DNA from: Parachlamydiales bacterium
Lineage (GTDB): Bacteria > Chlamydiota > Chlamydiia > Chlamydiales > Rhabdochlamydiaceae
Length of the DNA: 48,776 bases
Assembly: GCA_023265455.1 (NCBI GenBank)
Contig: JAHFTQ010000015.1
Location: 1-48,776, forward strand
Direction of reading: 5' to 3'
The position numbers and the translations under genes were made by a program. Shown here one piece after another: positions 1 to 9,533 of this stretch. Each line of letters starts with the position of its first letter. Positions within the stretch are counted from its first letter, which is position 1. Below the pieces are notes generated by a model. It did not search any database. It was not told the origin of the DNA and worked only from the letters and a program-made list of their open reading frames with translations.

Positions 1-13
1 GGTGTGAGAGGAC

Positions 14-31
14 GGGGGCTTAACAACCCCC
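14..31. other. short G5/C5 inverted repeat at window edge
   Basis: GGGGG (14-18) and CCCCC (27-31) are separated by 8 bases. It could be the tail of a terminator for a gene outside the window, but no T-run follows on the plus strand. Nothing else is recognisable in bases 1-107 before tpx. Confidence 0.25.
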
Positions 32-107
32 TCCTACTCGATCTGATGAAATTTAAGCGTCTTTTTTGATAACTTGTGATAGTCTCTTAAACTACAAGGA
101 GTACATT

Positions 108-605
108 ATGGCCCAGGTCAAGTTAAAAGGATCCCCCTTCAAAACCAATGGAGAGCTGCCCAAAAAAGGACAAAAAGCTCCTGGAATTCATGGAGTTGAT
201 AGCGAGCTAAAAGAAAAGACGCTCGCAGACTTTCAGGGAAAGAAAAAAATCATCTGTTTTGTTCCCAGCTTTGATACTCCTGTCTGTTCGATGTCTGCTA
301 AAAAATTCAGCGAAGCCGTCGGCCAGCGCCCTGATACCGTTGTCGTCTATATCTCTGCCGATCTTCCCTTTGCCCTAAAACGGAGCTGCACTGCAGAAAA
401 TGGAATGAAAAACATCACAGCGCTATCTCTAGTCCGCTCTAAGAAGACGGCAGAGGATTATGGTGTGCTTCTGCAGAACGGGCCGCTCGAAGGGCTCTGT
501 GCAAGAGCTGTGGTGGTCGTGGATGCCAATGACACGGTGCTCTATACGCAGCTTGTCGATGAGATCACCACCGAGCCCGACTACGATAAAGCCTTATCTG
601 TATAG
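108..605 (+). CDS. tpx: thiol peroxidase (Tpx family, 2-Cys peroxiredoxin)
   Basis: A 165-residue thiol peroxidase that reduces hydrogen and alkyl peroxides with electrons from thioredoxin in the cytoplasm. The peroxidatic motif PSFDTPVC ends at Cys60, and the resolving cysteine is Cys94 in RSCTAENGM, the spacing typical of atypical 2-Cys Tpx enzymes. Length is normal for the family. The frame is open from 66, but ATG at 108 is chosen because AAGGAG lies at 96-101 and the product then starts where the family starts. The 3' end overlaps the convergent malic enzyme gene by 25 bases (581-605). The fold and both cysteines make the assignment firm; the electron donor is inferred. Confidence 0.95.
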   Translation: MAQVKLKGSPFKTNGELPKKGQKAPGIHGVDSELKEKTLADFQGKKKIICFVPSFDTPVCSMSAKKFSEAVGQRPDTVVVYISADLPFALKRSCTAENGMKNITALSLVRSKKTAEDYGVLLQNGPLEGLCARAVVVVDANDTVLYTQLVDEITTEPDYDKALSV

Positions 606-2245
606 ACAGGAGTCCATATCGCGTCGTCGATCATCTTCTCGCGAGTTTTGAGATCTGTGGGAGCTGCAAGCCCCTCTTCTTGGGCAACTTGAATCACCCC
701 AAGGGCGATTTCTCGAGAGATCGCACGGAGCTTTTCAAGAGGCGGAAAAAGATTGCCCTGAGGATGGATGAGAAGCGGAGAGTGCTGGCTTAAGATCTCT
801 GCGGCTTTGTAGAACATCGCCTCTGTGACTTCCTTTGCCTTGCAGGCAATGACCCCGAGTCCCACACCTGGAAAGATGTAAACGTTGTTGCACTGAGCAA
901 TGGGGATTTTTTTTCCTTCATAGAACACTTCCTCAAAAGGGCTTCCCGTGGCGATGATTGCCTTTCCTTTCGTCCACTGCAGGAGATCGGCCGGATGAGC
1001 TTCACATTTAGAAGTCGGGTTAGAGAGAGGAAAAATAATCGGTCTAGGGGTGTGCTCTGCCATCTGCCGGATGGCAGATTCGGTAAAAGCCCCGCTTTGG
1101 GTTGAGACACCAATGAGAACCGTGGGGTGGACCTCTTGGATCACCTCTTCAAGTGTGATATGAGATCTATTTTTGACAGACCAAGTGGCGATCTCTTCTG
1201 GGGATCTGGCAAAGGGGCGTTGATGAGGAGGAATCTCACTCAGTCCTTCATGAACGAGGCCTTGGATATCGATGACGTAGATTTCTTTCCGGGCTTTGTC
1301 TTCGGGAATGCCAGCGGCTATCATCGCTCCGACAAAATGACGAGCAATCCCTAGCCCTGCCGATCCTCCCCCAAATAACACGATTTTTTGCTGATGAAGC
1401 TGGCTTTGGTTGATGCGGATGGCGGCTAAAAGCGCCGCCAAAGCCACAGAGGCCGTTCCTTGGATATCGTCATTGAAGGAACAGATTTTGTGACGGTACC
1501 GCTCTAAAAGAGGCTGAGCATGCTCCCTTCCAAAGTCTTCCCATTGCAGTAAAACATGAGGGTAGCGTTTCTGAAGCGCTGTTACGCAAAGATCAATAAA
1601 CTCATCATATTCAGCACCTGAAATCCGCGGCTTTCTCCAGCCTAAATAGAGCGGATCGCTGAGAAGTGTGGGATTATGAGTGCCCACATCAATCAAGATC
1701 GGTAGAGTCTTTGCAGGATGTATCCCCCCAAAGATCGTGTAAAGGGCTAGCTTTCCAATGGAGACCGCCATTCCCCCCGCGCCTAAATCACCCAGCCCTA
1801 AAATTCTCTCTCCATCCGTGATCACAATCACATCAATGTCATCGTGAGGCAGATTCTGCACGATATCTTCAATTTTATCTCGGAGGGGATAAGAGAGATA
1901 AAGCCCTCGAGGGTCTGTGTAGAGGTAGCTGTAGTTAAGAGATACATCTCCCACTGTCGGTGTGTAAATGTAGGGAAGCATCTCGGTGATGTTTTCTGAC
2001 ACTAAGCGGTAAAAGAGCACTTCATTGCGATTGTGGACCGACGAAAGAAAAAGATGGCGGGCCAGATCAGAAGGCTGGGCTTTAAAATTATGGTACCGCC
2101 GTTGCACCTGCTCTTCGAGAGTTGAGATGTGGTAAGGGATAAGCCCATGAAGTTTTAAGCGATCTCGTTCTTCAGAAGAAAAAGCTGTCCCCTTGTTAAC
2201 AAGAGGGTCTCTCAGGAGATGTTCGGGGTTGTAATCGGGGCTCAT
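581..2245 (-). CDS. maeA: malic enzyme (NAD-type, oxaloacetate-decarboxylating)
   Basis: A 554-residue malic enzyme of the long SfcA/MaeA type, which converts malate to pyruvate and CO2 with NAD(P) reduction. The YTPTVG motif is near residues 94-99, the segment ITDGERILGLGDLGAGGM near 142-159 with the catalytic lysine shortly after (GKLALY), the metal-binding CSFNDDIQGTA near the middle, and a Rossmann motif FGGGSAGLGIA after it. Length matches SfcA. It would link C4 intermediates to pyruvate in an organism with a reduced central metabolism. NAD preference is inferred from family type rather than shown. It ends inside the 3' end of tpx on the other strand. Confidence 0.95.
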   Translation of the reverse strand: MSPDYNPEHLLRDPLVNKGTAFSSEERDRLKLHGLIPYHISTLEEQVQRRYHNFKAQPSDLARHLFLSSVHNRNEVLFYRLVSENITEMLPYIYTPTVGDVSLNYSYLYTDPRGLYLSYPLRDKIEDIVQNLPHDDIDVIVITDGERILGLGDLGAGGMAVSIGKLALYTIFGGIHPAKTLPILIDVGTHNPTLLSDPLYLGWRKPRISGAEYDEFIDLCVTALQKRYPHVLLQWEDFGREHAQPLLERYRHKICSFNDDIQGTASVALAALLAAIRINQSQLHQQKIVLFGGGSAGLGIARHFVGAMIAAGIPEDKARKEIYVIDIQGLVHEGLSEIPPHQRPFARSPEEIATWSVKNRSHITLEEVIQEVHPTVLIGVSTQSGAFTESAIRQMAEHTPRPIIFPLSNPTSKCEAHPADLLQWTKGKAIIATGSPFEEVFYEGKKIPIAQCNNVYIFPGVGLGVIACKAKEVTEAMFYKAAEILSQHSPLLIHPQGNLFPPLEKLRAISREIALGVIQVAQEEGLAAPTDLKTREKMIDDAIWTPVYTDKALS

Positions 2246-2350
2246 AATCTTCTTTTAGTCGAGTGCGATCCAAAATTCAAATTTTTTTAACGGTTTGTAA
2301 TAAAATATCCGCCTGGACTAAATTCTCCGCTCACACTTTGAAGGATTTAA

Positions 2351-5300
2351 ATGACATTACCAATCACACCGATTTTGCAACCTCCGACTCTTCCACAACT
2401 GCCTAATATGGCAGCGCCTTCTCCAGAAGGTTTGACAAACACCACCCCCCTAGAGAAATACTTAGAGCATGCTCAAACGATGAAAATCATCGATGAGAAA
2501 GGTCATTTATTAATTTCTGGCCCACCTCTGATTCTCGAGAGCGCTGATCAAGATGAACTTTTGATTTTTTGGAAGAAGCCCCAAACTTTTGAAAAAAATG
2601 GAGTGGTTTTTTCATGGAATTTTTATCAATTTTTAACCTGTTTTGTCCCCTATTTCACAAAAACCTTCAAAGGGACAACCGTGACTCTTACCGAAGGAAC
2701 CTATCACGCCGTGGGGAAACCTTTTTGGAAAAAAAACCTCCAGCAAATCGCCAACTCTCCTCTCATAGAAGCTGAAGAGTTGTGGAGTTTTTGTGAGACT
2801 CCCCCACGTTATTATCAGTTTGAGGTGCATTTTCCCAAGAATTTTTCTGAATTTAATACTGAAGCCATTCTTGAAAAATTTCATCAACTATCCCTCTATT
2901 TGTTAATTGTTCAAAAGCTACCCAATCCTCCTGGTTCTTTTCCAGAAGCTCTTCATGAGTTTGACGCTCTTCTTAAATCCCCGGAAGAGAGTGAATCTCT
3001 TCGTCTACAAGAATTAAGAACCCTCATGAAGACCGTTGAGAAAATAACCCAAAATTCTACAGTGGAAATCCCTTTTGCTCCTGATGCCTCTTTAAGAATA
3101 GCTTTTTCATTTCAAAATTCTTTCTCCGATCATCTCCGCTTAAAAATCGATACCGGCAACCCTTTCTCCTATGAACTCATCTCATCTTTTTCCAAATTAC
3201 ATGATCGATTCATTCACCGTTTGCTTTTATCATTCCCTTCCATTCAAGAGACCATAGGAAAGTATTGGGCTGATATCACGTTTAACGGATCTGCTTTCAA
3301 TGAGAAGGAGCTCGAGTGTCAGCTCATAAAGCTAGCCATGAACTCTCAAGAAGACCTTCCCAAGACTTTTCTGAAAGCCTTTGATGAAGGCAAAAAACAC
3401 CTCCCCCGAGGAGCCGATGCTTTAGCTGTCTATACATTTAATGCTCTCCTCTTTTTAAAGCGGCATCATGTCTCTTTAGAAAATCTAGAAACACCCCAAA
3501 CTCCTCTCGGGAAATTTTTAGCCTCAAACATCCCGATTGAATCGCTGCAGGCCGTCTTGCAAATCATCGGAGTCTTACAAGCAGGACTTAAAGAACCCCA
3601 GGCTCATATCTCTTCAAAAAAATCGCAACTCGAGATCTGCTGGAAAAATCCCCATGCCGTCTACTTGGTGCTCCCTTACAACCTTGAAAAGGCACTCGAT
3701 CAAAAGCCAATCTCGAGTTGCTTGTCGGAAGCCTTAGAACTGTTTTTTCCATCATTTTCCGCTAGTTCTAAGGTCTCTTTCAATCATCGATGGGAAGAGA
3801 TTTATTTTGCTTTGCAAAGCGATGAACGATTTTCCGATGCAGCGCTTCGACTCTTTTTGCTTTTACAAGGGGAAAGACCCATCACAGAAAACGATGTTTT
3901 AGCCCTGCCTGCATGGTTGTCAGACGTTGAAAAATTACCCCTTATTTCAAAGGCTTTTAAGGAAAGCGTTTTCTTTCCAGTCTATTCTAAAGTTGAGAAG
4001 GCGATTCTTGCTTTAGATAACCCCACCCCTGAGACGTGCCGTCTTGCTGCCTGGCATGCACTCCTGACATGCTCAGAACCCAAAATCCTCCCTCTCGCGT
4101 GGGCCTCTTATGCAAAATTATATCCTTCCCCCACTCCTGAGGAAGTGAAGTTTCTGTTAGAGTGCGCTCCTCACTTAGAAACTACGACCTTACCTTTTGT
4201 CCTCAATCGCGTCTGCCAATCTGGCAATGTCCCTCTTCTAGCTTATTACTTAGACCGGGTCCTTCGCTTTTCTGACCCCCAAATCTCTGCTTATCAATCT
4301 AAGTTATTAGAGGCTGCTCCCTCGATAGGAATTTTCTATCCAAAAATCTTTGAAGCTCGATTGAATCAGTTAAAAGAATCGATGTCTCGTCTAAAAACAC
4401 ACCCCTTAGATTGGTGGAATGATTTTCATAAAATTAAAAAAATAGCCTCAGGCAATCAGACCGAGGCTTGTGATCTGCTTTTCCAAGATGCATTAACCGT
4501 TTTAGTCTCCTCTTATCTCCCCCTCAGTCTCCAGAATGCCGAAAGCGTGATAGATCACCTCTTCGAAAGTCTGCGCTTTTTTAAGAGCACCAAAGATCCC
4601 CGCATCACTCAACCTATCCAGACCCTAACCACTTTTCTCAAAGAGAGACCCCAAGAGAAACAGTTATGGTCCAAATATACAGTCCTGATCGAGCAGTTGA
4701 AAAAAGAAGATGCCTTTATTGAACCTTTGCTAGCAGCCCTTGAGATCTTAGCTTCCATGAAAGACCCTCCCTTCCAGTGTTTTAAAACTGCCATTCCCAA
4801 ATTAAAAACCAGGCTATCTGATCCAGAGCAAAAAAGACTAGCTGCCGTTTATGGATTGGTGATCTTAAAGACGAAGAAAGGCAATGAACTCAAAGGAGCG
4901 CTTCCTTCACTTCAATGGCTCATGGAGCACCTTCGCACCCCTGACACCTGGGAAATATTTGCAGGGATAGCCCTCTATTTCCATCCTAAACCTTCCCTGG
5001 AAATTGCTGATGCCTCTTGGATAGCCCCCCATTTGCTCAGTGCCCCCCACTCTTCTGTACTGGAGGGTTTTATTCAATATCTCCTGAGTCAAAACCTGAA
5101 AGCTCTTTCCGCTTCCGATTTGAAATTCGCCATCGCAGGTTTGATAGCTCGTACAACCCATCGCACCAAAGAACTTTTCCAGCTCTGGATGAAGCTCCCC
5201 TCTAAAGAGGAGAAAAAATTCTTTGATCGTTGCCGAGATCTATACAGTAAAAACTCAATGGAAGCCCTGAAAAAGCTCTTAGAGGAGTATTTTGCTCCCC

Positions 5301-7390
5301 CTCCGAGCCCCCAAGCTCAAATTACAGAGAATTTATCAAAAAACCCTCTCTCTCTTGAAACTCTTAACCTCATGAAAAAACTCCCTTCAACTGAACTGGC
5401 ACCCTGGCAAGAGGTATTCGCTATCCTTGATCAACAACCTAATGACAATTTACTTAAAGAGACCTGGCAGATCTGGTTAGAAACCCACCCCCTACAAAAT
5501 ATTTCTCCTGCAGAAGAAGAATATTGGAATCTTGCCATTCATATCTGTTTTCGATCGATTCTTCCCATGAAAAATGAGTTCTGTACATTTTTAACGGATT
5601 CATTACTTTCTTTATTAATCCAGCTCAATGGAAAAACCTGTCAAATTGTCACGGCTTCTTGTTTAAATGTGGCAACAGCTATCTGTTGGATAGAAGAAGA
5701 AAACCGCAGTCAAAGACTGCATGCACTGGAAAAAATTCTTTCAAGCCCGGAATTGAAAGCAAAAATCGGCGATCCTTGGCTCTACTTACGCCAAACTTGT
5801 GAAGCTCGGTTAGCCATCTTGCTGGCTCACCAACCTGCGCCTGCCTTATCCTCCCTGGGTCACCAAACGGTGATTCTCATGATGGCAGATATTGATCTGG
5901 ATGAAAATTATGGGACAGAAAACAATAAAAAATTGTTCCACGCTTATTGTCTCCGCCCTTATGCCCTTGAAGACCCCTTTCAACAATACATCTTTCATAG
6001 TTGGATCGAAAAAAGTTGGGCCTCACTCAAGTCGACCCTCAGCTGGGAGATGGCTTGTAGAGTGGTAAAAAGCCTCTGCAAGTTTGATTACAAAGAGCAA
6101 GGCCCTGAAAAGACCAGCTTTGACGCTATGACGATCTATCGTAAATGGGAAGAGCTGGCGACAGGGTCATGGGGAGGATCTTTGGTTCTCAATGAAAATG
6201 CAGCTATTGAATTCCTTAACACGACCTGTAGTGTAACAACTGTGTTTTCAAAAAATCCCGCCGATCCTCAGTTAATTTTTTCAACCTTAATAACTCTACA
6301 CCAAAAATTTTATGGATTTATTAATCAATTTGCCAATCTGGACCCACTTTTATTAAGCCGATTCCAGATGTCTCACTGTTCCAATGTTTTCTACTTAATC
6401 AGTATAAAAAAACCCGAAAATCACCAAATCCTACAGCTGGCTCTGGAAAATTTAAATAAGGCTCAAGAGTTCATCAAAAAGAATTTTACTGAGAGTTCCG
6501 CCTATGCCGTGGATTCATTAATTTCCAGCTTACCTCAAATTTTGGAAATGAGCGCTCCCCATGAACACCTCATGAATTTGATCCAAACCATTCTCAAGGG
6601 TTTGATGGATACTCCTTGGGTAGTCCTTGCTAGAATTGAAGAAGATTACAGTTGGTTTAGACTACTGACAATGCTTTGCTCAAGCGCTCAAATGATGCCA
6701 TCTGAAAAAAGAGAAACGGTTAATAGATTTGTCATGAATGTTTTTATGAACTGCACACATGCGGCAAGGCTTCAAGGAAGGCCTTTAGCCCCTATCATTA
6801 TTAAAAGTTCTATTCCCGTGCTAGCAGCCTCTTTCCTATCATTGCCACTCAGCACATTAAAGACCCAAGATTTTGAAACCCTTATTAGGGGCTTAACAAT
6901 TCCTAATATTGAAGAGATGTTATTCTATCTCTCTAAACCGGATGCTTACTATAACCACAATAAATTGTGTCTCCATAGCCTAGCGGCATCGCGTCTGATC
7001 CATTATATGAACCGTGATCACACCATCAAAAACTATCAGGCATACTGCCTTAAACCACTCCCCTCTTTTAACCCTGACGAGCCGATCTTTATTCAGCTTT
7101 TAATCCGCTCTGAGTGGATCAAGACCATCGCTGCCCTCATGCAGCATGCTGAACCGCTCAGAATTCATAAAATTAAGCTCACCCAGGAAATCACTCCACT
7201 GATCTTATCTCTCATAAAAGAAGAAACTTTCAAGACCTACTCTACAAGTCTCATTGAAATCGTCGGTCATGATCCAGAAATCGCCACCGCTATGCTGGGG
7301 TCATTTCAAATTCCCTCTGGCATAACTCCAGAGCTAGCCCTGAAGCTCAATCAGTTAAAATCATTTATCCAAACGAAAATCTCAGGTTAG
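2351..7390 (+). CDS. very large alpha-helical protein of unknown function
   Basis: A 1679-residue protein that I cannot assign to a family. GAAGGA lies 8 bases before ATG 2351. The first 30 residues are rich in proline and threonine, with no signal peptide or transmembrane segment. Most of the rest is a run of amphipathic helices with many Leu, Lys and Glu, which looks like a HEAT/ARM-type solenoid, but no strict repeat is visible by eye. The frame is intact over 5 kb, so the gene is under selection. Size, absence of enzyme motifs and the effector-rich setting suggest a scaffold or a secreted host-interaction protein; this is inference. Its last codons overlap the convergent NTT-like gene by 9 bases. 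Confidence 0.8.
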   Translation: MTLPITPILQPPTLPQLPNMAAPSPEGLTNTTPLEKYLEHAQTMKIIDEKGHLLISGPPLILESADQDELLIFWKKPQTFEKNGVVFSWNFYQFLTCFVPYFTKTFKGTTVTLTEGTYHAVGKPFWKKNLQQIANSPLIEAEELWSFCETPPRYYQFEVHFPKNFSEFNTEAILEKFHQLSLYLLIVQKLPNPPGSFPEALHEFDALLKSPEESESLRLQELRTLMKTVEKITQNSTVEIPFAPDASLRIAFSFQNSFSDHLRLKIDTGNPFSYELISSFSKLHDRFIHRLLLSFPSIQETIGKYWADITFNGSAFNEKELECQLIKLAMNSQEDLPKTFLKAFDEGKKHLPRGADALAVYTFNALLFLKRHHVSLENLETPQTPLGKFLASNIPIESLQAVLQIIGVLQAGLKEPQAHISSKKSQLEICWKNPHAVYLVLPYNLEKALDQKPISSCLSEALELFFPSFSASSKVSFNHRWEEIYFALQSDERFSDAALRLFLLLQGERPITENDVLALPAWLSDVEKLPLISKAFKESVFFPVYSKVEKAILALDNPTPETCRLAAWHALLTCSEPKILPLAWASYAKLYPSPTPEEVKFLLECAPHLETTTLPFVLNRVCQSGNVPLLAYYLDRVLRFSDPQISAYQSKLLEAAPSIGIFYPKIFEARLNQLKESMSRLKTHPLDWWNDFHKIKKIASGNQTEACDLLFQDALTVLVSSYLPLSLQNAESVIDHLFESLRFFKSTKDPRITQPIQTLTTFLKERPQEKQLWSKYTVLIEQLKKEDAFIEPLLAALEILASMKDPPFQCFKTAIPKLKTRLSDPEQKRLAAVYGLVILKTKKGNELKGALPSLQWLMEHLRTPDTWEIFAGIALYFHPKPSLEIADASWIAPHLLSAPHSSVLEGFIQYLLSQNLKALSASDLKFAIAGLIARTTHRTKELFQLWMKLPSKEEKKFFDRCRDLYSKNSMEALKKLLEEYFAPPPSPQAQITENLSKNPLSLETLNLMKKLPSTELAPWQEVFAILDQQPNDNLLKETWQIWLETHPLQNISPAEEEYWNLAIHICFRSILPMKNEFCTFLTDSLLSLLIQLNGKTCQIVTASCLNVATAICWIEEENRSQRLHALEKILSSPELKAKIGDPWLYLRQTCEARLAILLAHQPAPALSSLGHQTVILMMADIDLDENYGTENNKKLFHAYCLRPYALEDPFQQYIFHSWIEKSWASLKSTLSWEMACRVVKSLCKFDYKEQGPEKTSFDAMTIYRKWEELATGSWGGSLVLNENAAIEFLNTTCSVTTVFSKNPADPQLIFSTLITLHQKFYGFINQFANLDPLLLSRFQMSHCSNVFYLISIKKPENHQILQLALENLNKAQEFIKKNFTESSAYAVDSLISSLPQILEMSAPHEHLMNLIQTILKGLMDTPWVVLARIEEDYSWFRLLTMLCSSAQMMPSEKRETVNRFVMNVFMNCTHAARLQGRPLAPIIIKSSIPVLAASFLSLPLSTLKTQDFETLIRGLTIPNIEEMLFYLSKPDAYYNHNKLCLHSLAASRLIHYMNRDHTIKNYQAYCLKPLPSFNPDEPIFIQLLIRSEWIKTIAALMQHAEPLRIHKIKLTQEITPLILSLIKEETFKTYSTSLIEIVGHDPEIATAMLGSFQIPSGITPELALKLNQLKSFIQTKISG

Positions 7391-8638
7391 AGGACGCTCT
7401 TCTTTGAGTTGGAACATTTTGTAGACGGCTAAGGTCCATAGCAAGAGTAGCACGATCGATCCTGCTGTCAAGGAATGGATCATATGGGTAAACCCCGCCA
7501 CTTGAATGAGCAAGATTAAGCAAGAAGCTAACGCCTTAGCGCTCCGATAGGCAAAGACATCAATGATCGCCTTGGCCTGGAACTTTTCTTCTTGTTTAAG
7601 AGGAATATAAAGCATCTCTTTTAAGACACCAAAAAGAGAGAAGTCAAACGCTTTGATCGTGATAAAAGCCATCGAAATCATGGCAAACGTCGGAGCAATG
7701 AGTGATCCTAATGCATTAAAACATAAAATAATCGGAAGCAGCATATGGCTCCTTCTCAGCCCTAAAAAGTGCAGAAAAAGAAAAGAGCCAAAAACCTGAA
7801 ACATCACCGTTAAGATATTGGCAATTCCCATGACTTTGCCACAATAAGCTGTCCTAAGGTCCTGCTCGGGGATCGTCATCTCAACAATGATGTTAAATTG
7901 GTAGTAAATCAGCGTTGTCGTGACTTGCATCAAGAGCACAATTGCCAAGATAAATGAGAGGTATTTTGAATTTCGGATAGCCGCTACCCCTTGCCAAAAA
8001 TTACCGATCGGTTTTTTGTCAGGCATTTTGTCTTCTAAGACATCACTATGACGGAACAAGTAAACAAAGGCGATCGTCAGCAAGCCAAATAAAGGCAAAC
8101 ACATGAAGAGCAAATTAGGAGATCCCATTGAAGTCGCAAAGAAGCTGGGAAGCAAGGCGCCACAGATTCCACCCAATCCCCCCACAGCAAACAAAAGACC
8201 ATATAAAAATTTAGCCTGCCCCATGTGAATTGTCGAATGGATCACCGACCATAGCTGCTGAAATAGCAGCATGACATAAATCTCTTTCCATACGTAAAAG
8301 AAAAACGGTAAAAAAGCGATTTTGGTCATGAAGAGGCCGCAGAACGTATTGATCGCCCCTGCTACCAAAATGATGGTAAAGAACATTTTTAAAACACCCA
8401 ACCGGCTTAAAAACCGATTGTAGAGCTCGACTAAAAGAAAGTTCAAGGGGACAATAGCCATCCAAGCGTAAGGAAGGAGCTTGCTTCCATGAGCCGTCAA
8501 AAATATTCCATTACTGACGGGCCTCACAATTCCATAATCGGCCGTAATGCAAAAGCTGCAGATCATCGCACAGAGAATGAATATCCGATGCTGCGCCTTC
8601 AGTTTTAAAATTTCTTCTTTAAGTCCCTTCCAAAGCAT
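7382..8638 (-). CDS. NTT/TLC-like membrane transporter (ATP/ADP carrier superfamily)
   Basis: A 418-residue polytopic membrane protein with about 10-12 hydrophobic segments. The stretch FSLFGVLKEMLYIPL, followed closely by KFQAKAIIDVFAYRSAK, matches the conserved region of nucleotide transporters of obligate intracellular bacteria (usual form: KEMAYIPLD..., KGKAAVDV...GR.GKS). It is shorter than classical ATP/ADP translocases (about 500 residues) and lacks their charged N-terminal segment, so the substrate may not be ATP. It may be a divergent chlamydial NTT relative or an MFS protein of that clan. The gene is divergent from the glycosyltransferase gene, with 128 bases between them. Confidence 0.8.
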   Translation of the reverse strand: MLWKGLKEEILKLKAQHRIFILCAMICSFCITADYGIVRPVSNGIFLTAHGSKLLPYAWMAIVPLNFLLVELYNRFLSRLGVLKMFFTIILVAGAINTFCGLFMTKIAFLPFFFYVWKEIYVMLLFQQLWSVIHSTIHMGQAKFLYGLLFAVGGLGGICGALLPSFFATSMGSPNLLFMCLPLFGLLTIAFVYLFRHSDVLEDKMPDKKPIGNFWQGVAAIRNSKYLSFILAIVLLMQVTTTLIYYQFNIIVEMTIPEQDLRTAYCGKVMGIANILTVMFQVFGSFLFLHFLGLRRSHMLLPIILCFNALGSLIAPTFAMISMAFITIKAFDFSLFGVLKEMLYIPLKQEEKFQAKAIIDVFAYRSAKALASCLILLIQVAGFTHMIHSLTAGSIVLLLLWTLAVYKMFQLKEERPLT

Positions 8639-8735
8639 AGGACGCAGTATACATCTTTATCCTCTTGAGAGCTAGCTCTCTATTTCTATTGATTATCAAC
8701 AACATACGAAACTGGATTCACTTTTCTCGCTCGCC

Positions 8736-8761
8736 AATATTTAACAGTTTTGTTAAATATT
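8736..8761. promoter_or_regulatory. perfect 11-bp inverted repeat before the glycosyltransferase start
   Basis: AATATTTAACA (8736-8746) and TGTTAAATATT (8751-8761) are exact reverse complements around a 4-base loop. The repeat ends five bases before ATG 8767 and abuts the weak AAGAG ribosome-binding site. It could be an operator in the divergent intergenic region or an RNA hairpin limiting initiation. Confidence 0.5.
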
Positions 8762-8766
8762 AAGAG

Positions 8767-9516
8767 ATGATGAACATGAGCGCCACAATTCTTACAAAGA
8801 ACTGCAAAGCTACTTTGCAGGCCACGCTTGAATCCCTTCGAGGATTTTCTGAAGTCGTTGTTTTAGATACAGGGTCAACCGATGAGACCCTGGCCATAGC
8901 TAAAGCATTTCCCAACGTCAAAATCCACAGCGCAGAATTTAAAGGATTTGGAGCGTTACATAATCAAGCTACGTCACTGGCTTCCCATGATTGGATCTTA
9001 TCCATCGATAGCGATGAAGTGTTGACTCCCGAGCTCATCTCCGAACTGCAAAGTTTGCAGCCGGGTGAAAATTGTGTCTATAGCCTCCAGCGAGATAATG
9101 ATTTCAATGGTAAAAAAATCCGGTGCTGCTCAGGCTGGTACCCCGATATCGTTGTAAGACTCTACCACCGAAAGAAAACCCAGTTTTCAAACGATGCCGT
9201 CCATGAGCGCATTCTCACAGAGGGACTGCAAGTGGTCCGTTTAAAAGGGACGCTCCGACATACACCTTACCGCGGCATGTCAGATTTTCTCGACAAGATG
9301 CAAAAATACAGCACGTTATTTGCTGAGCAAAGAAAAGGAAAAGAGCGCTCTTCACTAGGAAAAGCCCTCTTGCACTCCATTGGAGCTTTTCTAAAAAGCT
9401 ATCTCCTCAAACGAGGAATCTTCGGCGGCAAAGAAGGATTTATCATCTCGCTGTACAACAGCCAGACCGCTTATTATAAATATCTCAAACTTGCAGAATT
9501 GAACAAAAAGGTTTGA
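8767..9516 (+). CDS. family 2 glycosyltransferase (WaaE/KdtX-like)
   Basis: A 249-residue cytoplasmic GT2 enzyme that probably adds a hexose to LPS core or another envelope glycan. The N-terminal segment SATILTKNCKATLQATLESL, then LDTGSTDET and the metal-binding LSIDSDEVL (DxD-type) are all hallmarks of the WaaE/KdtX group. Later residues (GWYPDIVVRLYHR, DAVHERI) also fit that group, and the length is typical. ATG codons at 8767, 8770 and 8776 are all in frame; the first is taken because AAGAG precedes it. A 26-base inverted repeat lies directly upstream. cydA follows after 17 bases, so the genes may be co-transcribed though functionally unrelated. Acceptor and donor sugar are unknown. Confidence 0.88.
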   Translation: MMNMSATILTKNCKATLQATLESLRGFSEVVVLDTGSTDETLAIAKAFPNVKIHSAEFKGFGALHNQATSLASHDWILSIDSDEVLTPELISELQSLQPGENCVYSLQRDNDFNGKKIRCCSGWYPDIVVRLYHRKKTQFSNDAVHERILTEGLQVVRLKGTLRHTPYRGMSDFLDKMQKYSTLFAEQRKGKERSSLGKALLHSIGAFLKSYLLKRGIFGGKEGFIISLYNSQTAYYKYLKLAELNKKV

Positions 9517-9533
9517 TAGCGTATCGTCGCTGA

